From Methanomicrobiaceae archaeon (GTDB lineage: Archaea > Halobacteriota > Methanomicrobia > Methanomicrobiales > Methanomicrobiaceae), in the NCBI GenBank assembly GCA_030628325.1, contig DAOVRB010000020.1, positions 1 through 9,506 of the forward strand: DNA of 9,506 nt. The letters run 5' to 3'. Both the position numbers and the translations under genes were made by a program. This document shows, piece by piece, positions 6,156 to 9,506 of this stretch (position 1 is its first letter; each line of letters opens with the position of its first letter). The notes under the pieces are model-generated. The model saw only the letters and a program-made list of their open reading frames with translations. It had not been told where the DNA came from and ran no database searches.

Positions 6156-6575
6156 TCAGATGCCCCGAAGATCGAGATAAAGTTCGTTTACGACCTTTAG
6201 CCCTTCATCAGTGGTATAATCGAATTTTTCAATAGTTTCGCCATCAGAAGTCATTTTTGAGACAAGTAACATCTCCTTTTCAGCTTCTGTCTCCAGGTAT
6301 TCCAGCGCATCAAGCCTCTGCTCCATTGTCACGAGTTCACTTTTTATGGCTGCAATGGACTCATTCAGGAGCATCGCTTCCGATGAAGTGACTGTTTTTG
6401 CACTGGCGATTTTATCAACAAGTGATTCAATCCACGCTTTTGCATCAGAGAGAAGGAGAACCAGGACGATGAATACAAGAACAATTAAAACTAAGGGTCC
6501 CAGAGGAGTCATAAATCCAAAAACAGCGATTACAGCGCCAAGAATTACCAGAAGAATTATTCGTTTTATTTCCAT
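6156..6575 (-). CDS. Small membrane-anchored protein with cytosolic coiled-coil-like domain
   Basis: The 139-residue protein begins with two hydrophobic helices (about residues 5-22 and 26-43) separated by a short MTPLGP turn. A helical, charged region follows (about 45-110; SEAMLLNESIAAIKSELVTMEQRLDALEYLETEAEKE) with coiled-coil character, ending in a soluble tail. It resembles many archaeal small membrane proteins of unknown role, and I do not recognise a family. The start ATG at 6575 has a possible GAGGT site about 15 bases upstream. It is divergent from the TPR lipoprotein gene. Confidence 0.65.
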   Translation of the reverse strand: MEIKRIILLVILGAVIAVFGFMTPLGPLVLIVLVFIVLVLLLSDAKAWIESLVDKIASAKTVTSSEAMLLNESIAAIKSELVTMEQRLDALEYLETEAEKEMLLVSKMTSDGETIEKFDYTTDEGLKVVNELYLDLRGI

Positions 6576-6644
6576 GATGGGCTCAAACCTCTATTTCTGT
6601 GTCTTTGCAGGATTACAACCATCCTACGACCAAAATTAGTGTGA

Positions 6645-6652
6645 TAAATATA
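6645..6652 (-). promoter_or_regulatory. TATA-like box for the minus-strand membrane protein gene
   Basis: Read on the minus strand, TATATTTA at 6652-6645 resembles an archaeal TATA box. It would give a leader of roughly 45 bases before the ATG at 6575. A second candidate (TTTTTATACC, 6671-6662) lies just upstream. Confidence 0.35.
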
Positions 6653-6703
6653 GAGAATGCGGGTATAAAAACCTTTTGAATTAACAAAACAAAACGTGAA
6701 TGC

Positions 6704-6711
6704 AATATATA
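6704..6711 (+). promoter_or_regulatory. TATA-like box for the TPR lipoprotein gene
   Basis: AATATATA lies 38 bases before the ATG at 6749. With the usual archaeal spacing of about 25 bases, transcription would start near 6733-6737 and give a very short leader. This fits the absence of a ribosome binding site before this gene. Confidence 0.45.
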
Positions 6712-6748
6712 CAAACAATTTAATATTCATAAACCCTTACTCTCCTGC

Positions 6749-7651
6749 ATGAAACAGGCTACAGCCCTCATCATTCTGCTGGCCCTTATGATCCCAATGG
6801 CCGGGTGCCTTTCCGGAGCCGGGAATAGTTCTGAATATACATCTCTGCCTGATGGTGACCTGAATGCTTCAAGTATGACTTCCGGTGGAATGGGAGTCAT
6901 AATGGCAGTGAGAGCAGATGAGATCACGACTTCATCCCCGGAAGCAAAAGAATGGTTTATGAGGGGACTGGACTATAACGCCCATTACAACCAGTTCGAA
7001 AAAGCACTGGCCTGCTTTAATAATTCTCTCGAAATCGACCCGGCATTTAGTGAAGTGTGGTCTGCGAAGGGCGTTGCCCTCCACAACCTGAAACGCTATG
7101 ATGAAGCTCTTGATTGCTATGACAGGGCGATTGAACTCGATCCTGAGAACGCAGCAGCAATATGGGCCCTCAAAGGAACAACCTGTAATGACCTGGGCAT
7201 GCCTGAAGATGCAGCAGAATGCTACCGGAAAGCGGTCATCCCTGATCCCCGGTACGGGATGGATACGTACAACAATACTCCGATCTCCTCTGGCAGGGTG
7301 TTGAACAATTCGCATATACCTGTGAGTCCGGAAAAAAGTGTGATGGGAATTTCGGTGAAAGCAGATGAGATCTCGACTTCATCCCCGGAAGCAAAGGAGT
7401 GGTTCATCCAGGGACTCTATTATACCAATCATTACAACCAGTTCGAAGAAGCATTGGATCACCTCAATAAATCGCTGGAAATCGACCAGGCATTTGTAGA
7501 AGCGTGGTACGTAAAGGGTGTTGCCCTCCATAACCTGCAGAGATATAATGAAGCACAATATTGTTTTGACAGGGCGCTCGCACTCGACCCATTCGATATT
7601 TCAGTCTGGTTTCTCAAAGCTATGACTTTTTACGACATGGTCCGGCACTGA
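6749..7651 (+). CDS. TPR-repeat lipoprotein with internal duplication
   Basis: The 300-residue protein has a lipoprotein signal: a hydrophobic stretch after MKQA, then IPMAGC with C20 as the lipidated cysteine. It is therefore expected to be anchored on the outer face of the cytoplasmic membrane. Two TPR blocks follow, each introduced by the same phrase, (V)xADEIxTSSPEAKEWF, and then YNQFE.AL....SLEID.AF and KGVALHNL.RY.EA. The first block holds about three TPR motifs, the second about two, and the protein stops at DMVRH where the first copy continues with a further repeat. TPRs mediate protein-protein contacts; the partner is unknown. The family is common in Methanomicrobiales (recalled). 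No ribosome binding site precedes the ATG, but the clean signal peptide supports this start. Confidence 0.85.
   Translation: MKQATALIILLALMIPMAGCLSGAGNSSEYTSLPDGDLNASSMTSGGMGVIMAVRADEITTSSPEAKEWFMRGLDYNAHYNQFEKALACFNNSLEIDPAFSEVWSAKGVALHNLKRYDEALDCYDRAIELDPENAAAIWALKGTTCNDLGMPEDAAECYRKAVIPDPRYGMDTYNNTPISSGRVLNNSHIPVSPEKSVMGISVKADEISTSSPEAKEWFIQGLYYTNHYNQFEEALDHLNKSLEIDQAFVEAWYVKGVALHNLQRYNEAQYCFDRALALDPFDISVWFLKAMTFYDMVRH
6890..7175 (+). repeat. Internal duplication, copy 1 (TPR lipoprotein)
   Basis: This block matches 7343-7619 at DNA and protein level, offset by about 447 bases with two small codon insertions in this copy (MA near the start; one residue near DPENAAAIW). A stretch of 22 identical bases (6927-6948) shows that the duplication is fairly recent or kept uniform by conversion. 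Confidence 0.85.
7343..7619 (+). repeat. Internal duplication, copy 2 (TPR lipoprotein)
   Basis: Second copy of the block at 6890-7175. The gene ends shortly after it, so the third TPR of the first unit has no counterpart here; this copy is shorter at its 3' side. Confidence 0.85.
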
Positions 7652-7684
7652 GGTATCCGGAACTAATTTCACTCATGTTTTTAC

Positions 7685-7734
7685 CTCCGGCGTTTAATCT
7701 CTCGAATAGGGATACCGGAGATGTGGGATTTTTT
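7685..7734 (+). terminator. Possible terminator of the TPR lipoprotein gene
   Basis: CTCCGG at 7685-7690 can pair with CCGGAG at 7715-7720, and six T follow at 7729-7734. The loop is long (24 bases), so the hairpin is weak. The T run alone may be enough for archaeal termination. Confidence 0.3.
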
Positions 7735-7792
7735 AAACGGGCTAATCCCCACCACTGAAATAACAGAGATTTGCCCTTTTTTGATCCTAAAG

Positions 7793-7800
7793 TTATTTAT
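7793..7800 (+). promoter_or_regulatory. TATA-like box for the branched-chain amino acid binding protein gene
   Basis: TTATTTAT lies about 25 bases upstream of the palindrome at 7818-7837. At usual archaeal spacing the transcription start would fall in or at the edge of that palindrome. Confidence 0.45.
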
Positions 7801-7817
7801 CTTTATTAACTAAAGCT

Positions 7818-7837
7818 TGCTATGCTATAGCATAGCA
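7818..7837. promoter_or_regulatory. Perfect 20-bp palindrome, probable operator
   Basis: TGCTATGCTATAGCATAGCA equals its own reverse complement over all 20 bases. It lies between the TATA-like box and the ribosome binding site, over the expected transcription start, where a bound dimeric repressor would block initiation. A related palindrome precedes the next gene at 9306-9327. Confidence 0.7.
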
Positions 7838-7858
7838 CAACAAGGGAGTAACACACGT

Positions 7859-9169
7859 ATGAAGTTTAGAAATATACTTATCATTATCGTATTACTGGTT
7901 GCAGCCTTCTCTGTCGGTTGCACAGAGGAAGCGACGCAAACCGAGACCCTCAAAATTGGAGTGGTTGCATCCATGACCGGTCCGGCCAGCACCACAGGCA
8001 AGGATATCTGGCAGTCAGCCGTACTGGCGGGGGACGAAATAAATGAGAACGGTGGAGTGTACATCAGCGAACTGGGTAAAAAAGTCCCGGTTACTCTCAT
8101 ACTGGGCGACGACGAATCCACACGTGAGGGCGGGCAGAAGGCTGTCTCCAGACTCATTACAGAAGACCAGGTGAATATTCTGGTTGGGGGCTTCTCAAGT
8201 GCCGTCACTTCGGCGCATCAGTCAATTGTTACCGAACATAAGGTGCCGTATATTATTACCGGAGCATCAAGCCCTATCATCACAAGAAGAACGGATATTG
8301 ACACCAGCTGTATGTTCCATTACTGCCCGACAACTGATGACTATGGTCGGCAGACGACGCTCTTTGCCTGCGAGGCGATTCGCCCTGCAGTTAACGAAAA
8401 GTTCGGTTTCGCGTCTGACAGACCCCTGAGACTGGCGATTCTCTATCAGGACAGTCCGTATGGAAAAGGGGTGCAGAGTGCAGTTGAGAACACAATTGCA
8501 ACTGAAAATCTCAACATAGAGATAGTTGATGAACAATCCTTTAAAATGGGTGAGAGTGATTTCAGAACAGTGCTGACAGCAATTAAAGCATCAAAACCAG
8601 ATGTTGTATATCCGGCAGCCTTCCTGAATGAACAGATTCCGCTGGTGATACAGGCAAGACGGGATGTCGGACTTGACACAATCTTCCTTGCCGTAGAGTG
8701 CAATGACGATCCGGATTATTACACAGGTCTGGGAAAATATGGTGAATACTCAATTATTGAGACGCGCTTCAGTCCATATGCAGTACCTGAAGGATCCATT
8801 GCACCGGCTGTCCTTAAGTTTAAAAACAGTTTTGAGAAGAGATGGAGCGGATTCCCAGCGATGATGGGTGCTTCCACATACGAAGGCATTTTCATTGCTG
8901 CTCAGGCTGCAGAAGATGCCGGCACTCTTGATAAAGAAAAACTGAGAGATGCTGTTGCAGAGATAGAAATGCCTCAGATCATTGAAGTCATGCAGAATGG
9001 GACGATCTCATTTTCCAAAGATTACCGTGAGGCAACATTTGAATTATATATGGAACAGCTCTTCTGGGATGATGCCGCAGGTGAACTCCGGCCAAAGATT
9101 GTCTGGCCAGATAATATAAAGGAGACAGATTTCACAATTCCGGACTGGTATGTTCCGGGATCCCCATAA
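7859..9169 (+). CDS. Branched-chain amino acid type ABC transporter substrate-binding lipoprotein (LivJ/LivK-like)
   Basis: The 436-residue protein is the extracytoplasmic ligand-binding component of a high-affinity ABC importer of the hydrophobic amino acid (HAAT) class. It has a signal peptide with FSVGC (C21 lipidated), and a short acidic linker. The type-1 periplasmic fold starts with KIGVVASMTGPASTTGKDIWQSA, followed by AGDEINENGG, GDDESTREGGQKAVSRLI, and NILVGGFSSAVTSA. The second lobe begins around RLAILYQDSPYGKG, with VYPAAFLNEQIPLVIQAR and MGASTYEGIFIAAQA. The ligand cannot be told from sequence: leucine/isoleucine/valine, other amides or urea are all possible. GGGAG at 7844-7848, ten bases before ATG 7859, fixes this start over TTG 7817, which lies outside the ribosome binding site. 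The ATPase gene follows after a T-rich terminator and its own palindrome. Confidence 0.9.
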   Translation: MKFRNILIIIVLLVAAFSVGCTEEATQTETLKIGVVASMTGPASTTGKDIWQSAVLAGDEINENGGVYISELGKKVPVTLILGDDESTREGGQKAVSRLITEDQVNILVGGFSSAVTSAHQSIVTEHKVPYIITGASSPIITRRTDIDTSCMFHYCPTTDDYGRQTTLFACEAIRPAVNEKFGFASDRPLRLAILYQDSPYGKGVQSAVENTIATENLNIEIVDEQSFKMGESDFRTVLTAIKASKPDVVYPAAFLNEQIPLVIQARRDVGLDTIFLAVECNDDPDYYTGLGKYGEYSIIETRFSPYAVPEGSIAPAVLKFKNSFEKRWSGFPAMMGASTYEGIFIAAQAAEDAGTLDKEKLRDAVAEIEMPQIIEVMQNGTISFSKDYREATFELYMEQLFWDDAAGELRPKIVWPDNIKETDFTIPDWYVPGSP

Positions 9170-9170
9170 A

Positions 9171-9189
9171 ATATTTTTTTTATTTTTTC
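9171..9189 (+). terminator. T-rich terminator after the binding protein gene
   Basis: Right after the stop codon there are seven T, then an A, then six T (ATATTTTTTTTATTTTTTCT). Such oligo-T tracts end transcription in archaea without need for a hairpin. It suggests that the next gene uses its own promoter, at least in part. Confidence 0.6.
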
Positions 9190-9344
9190 TGACTGGTGCC
9201 CGGTATGAAAGTGCCAACAGACCCTTCTCATCAGACACTGCATAAAGCTTAAGCCCACACCAAAACCCCCCGGACACACACTATTAATTAAGCTGAAATT
9301 AAATATGCTATATGTTAACATAGAGCACAGTATCGTGATAACTC
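9190..9344. promoter_or_regulatory. Promoter region of the ABC ATPase gene
   Basis: A TATA-like ATTAATTAA stretch around 9281-9290 and TTAAATA just before the palindrome could position the promoter. GTGAT at about 9335-9339 matches the anti-ribosome-binding-site part of archaeal 16S RNA and lies five bases before the ATG at 9345. Otherwise I see nothing coding here. Confidence 0.4.
9306..9327. promoter_or_regulatory. 22-bp near-perfect palindrome, probable operator
   Basis: TGCTATATGTTAACATAGAGCA differs from its reverse complement at one base pair only. The outer half-site TGCTAT is the same as in the palindrome at 7818-7837, and the distance to the start codon (17 bases) is similar (21 there). 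Probably bound by the same regulator. Confidence 0.6.
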
Positions 9345-9506
9345 ATGCTTGAAATCAAAGGTGTCGAAAAGAGATTTGGTGGCCTTGTGGCAGTCAGTAA
9401 TATAGACATGACTATCAACAACGGTGAAATAGTGGGATTAGTAGGGCCAAACGGCGCTGGAAAAACGACATTGCTCAATGTCATTGCAGGCATATACCGT
9501 CCGGAC
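9345..9506 (+). CDS. Branched-chain amino acid type ABC transporter ATP-binding protein (LivG-like), N-terminal part
   Basis: The first 54 residues of an ABC ATPase are present; the gene runs off the window. The Walker A motif is G-P-N-G-A-G-K-T-T (residues 34-42), preceded by the typical FGGLVAVSNIDMTINNGEIVGLVG segment. The phrase FGGLVAV.N....I..GEI..LVGPNGAGKTTL is characteristic of LivG-type subunits, which hydrolyse ATP in the cytoplasm to drive import with two permease subunits (LivH/LivM-like, expected downstream). The binding protein upstream supports this. Walker B, signature and the rest lie outside, so the assignment rests on the N-terminus and the neighbour. Confidence 0.9.
   Translation, partial: MLEIKGVEKRFGGLVAVSNIDMTINNGEIVGLVGPNGAGKTTLLNVIAGIYRPD

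Noticed and set aside
7817..7858. TTG start adding 14 residues to the binding protein
   Set aside because: It lies on the palindrome and before the GGGAG ribosome binding site, and it would bury the signal peptide behind a polar extension.
1..9506. CRISPR array, insertion sequence or tRNA gene
   Set aside because: I found no regularly spaced repeats, no transposase-like ORF with terminal inverted repeats, and no cloverleaf-like sequence; absence by eye is not proof.

Overview
The window looks like chromosomal DNA from a methanogenic archaeon, most likely of the order Methanomicrobiales. The evidence is archaeal-style TATA-like boxes, ribosome binding sites that match either GGAGG or GGTGA, lipoproteins with TPR repeats, and an archaeal-looking branched-chain amino acid type ABC importer. 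I could not run a search, so the order-level placement is an inference. I saw no rRNA, tRNA or CRISPR array.

Left part (1-2752), accessory in character: an orphan Phd/YefM-type antitoxin gene is followed by only the possible decayed start of a toxin. Next comes a two-domain GIY-YIG protein interrupted by one in-frame TGA, so that it reads as two adjacent ORFs. A DUF6884 protein is coupled downstream of it. A convergent gene encodes an HhH-GPD DNA glycosylase with a [4Fe-4S] cluster. Its last codons overlap a second, broken copy of a GIY-YIG segment, which points to past rearrangement. DNA-cleaving and DNA-repair-like proteins next to a toxin-antitoxin remnant suggest a genome-maintenance or defence island.

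Middle part (about 3040-6100): this is an AT-rich island. A long non-coding leader carries a perfect 12-bp inverted repeat. It is followed by a tightly coupled operon: a large protein with a SatD-like (cyclase-like) N-terminus, a helix-turn-helix and many TPR repeats; a polytopic DUF3307 membrane protein (ATGA overlap); and possibly a 51-residue ORF (again ATGA overlap). This is the best candidate for an under-described system: a sensor/regulator with a nucleotidyl-cyclase-like core paired with a membrane partner.

Right part (6156-9506): a small membrane protein on the minus strand is divergent from a TPR lipoprotein with an internal duplication. Then come a periplasmic-type branched-chain amino acid binding lipoprotein and the start of its ATP-binding partner, cut by the window edge. 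Related palindromes lie just upstream of both transporter genes (7818-7837 and 9306-9327), suggesting one shared regulator controlling the two separately.
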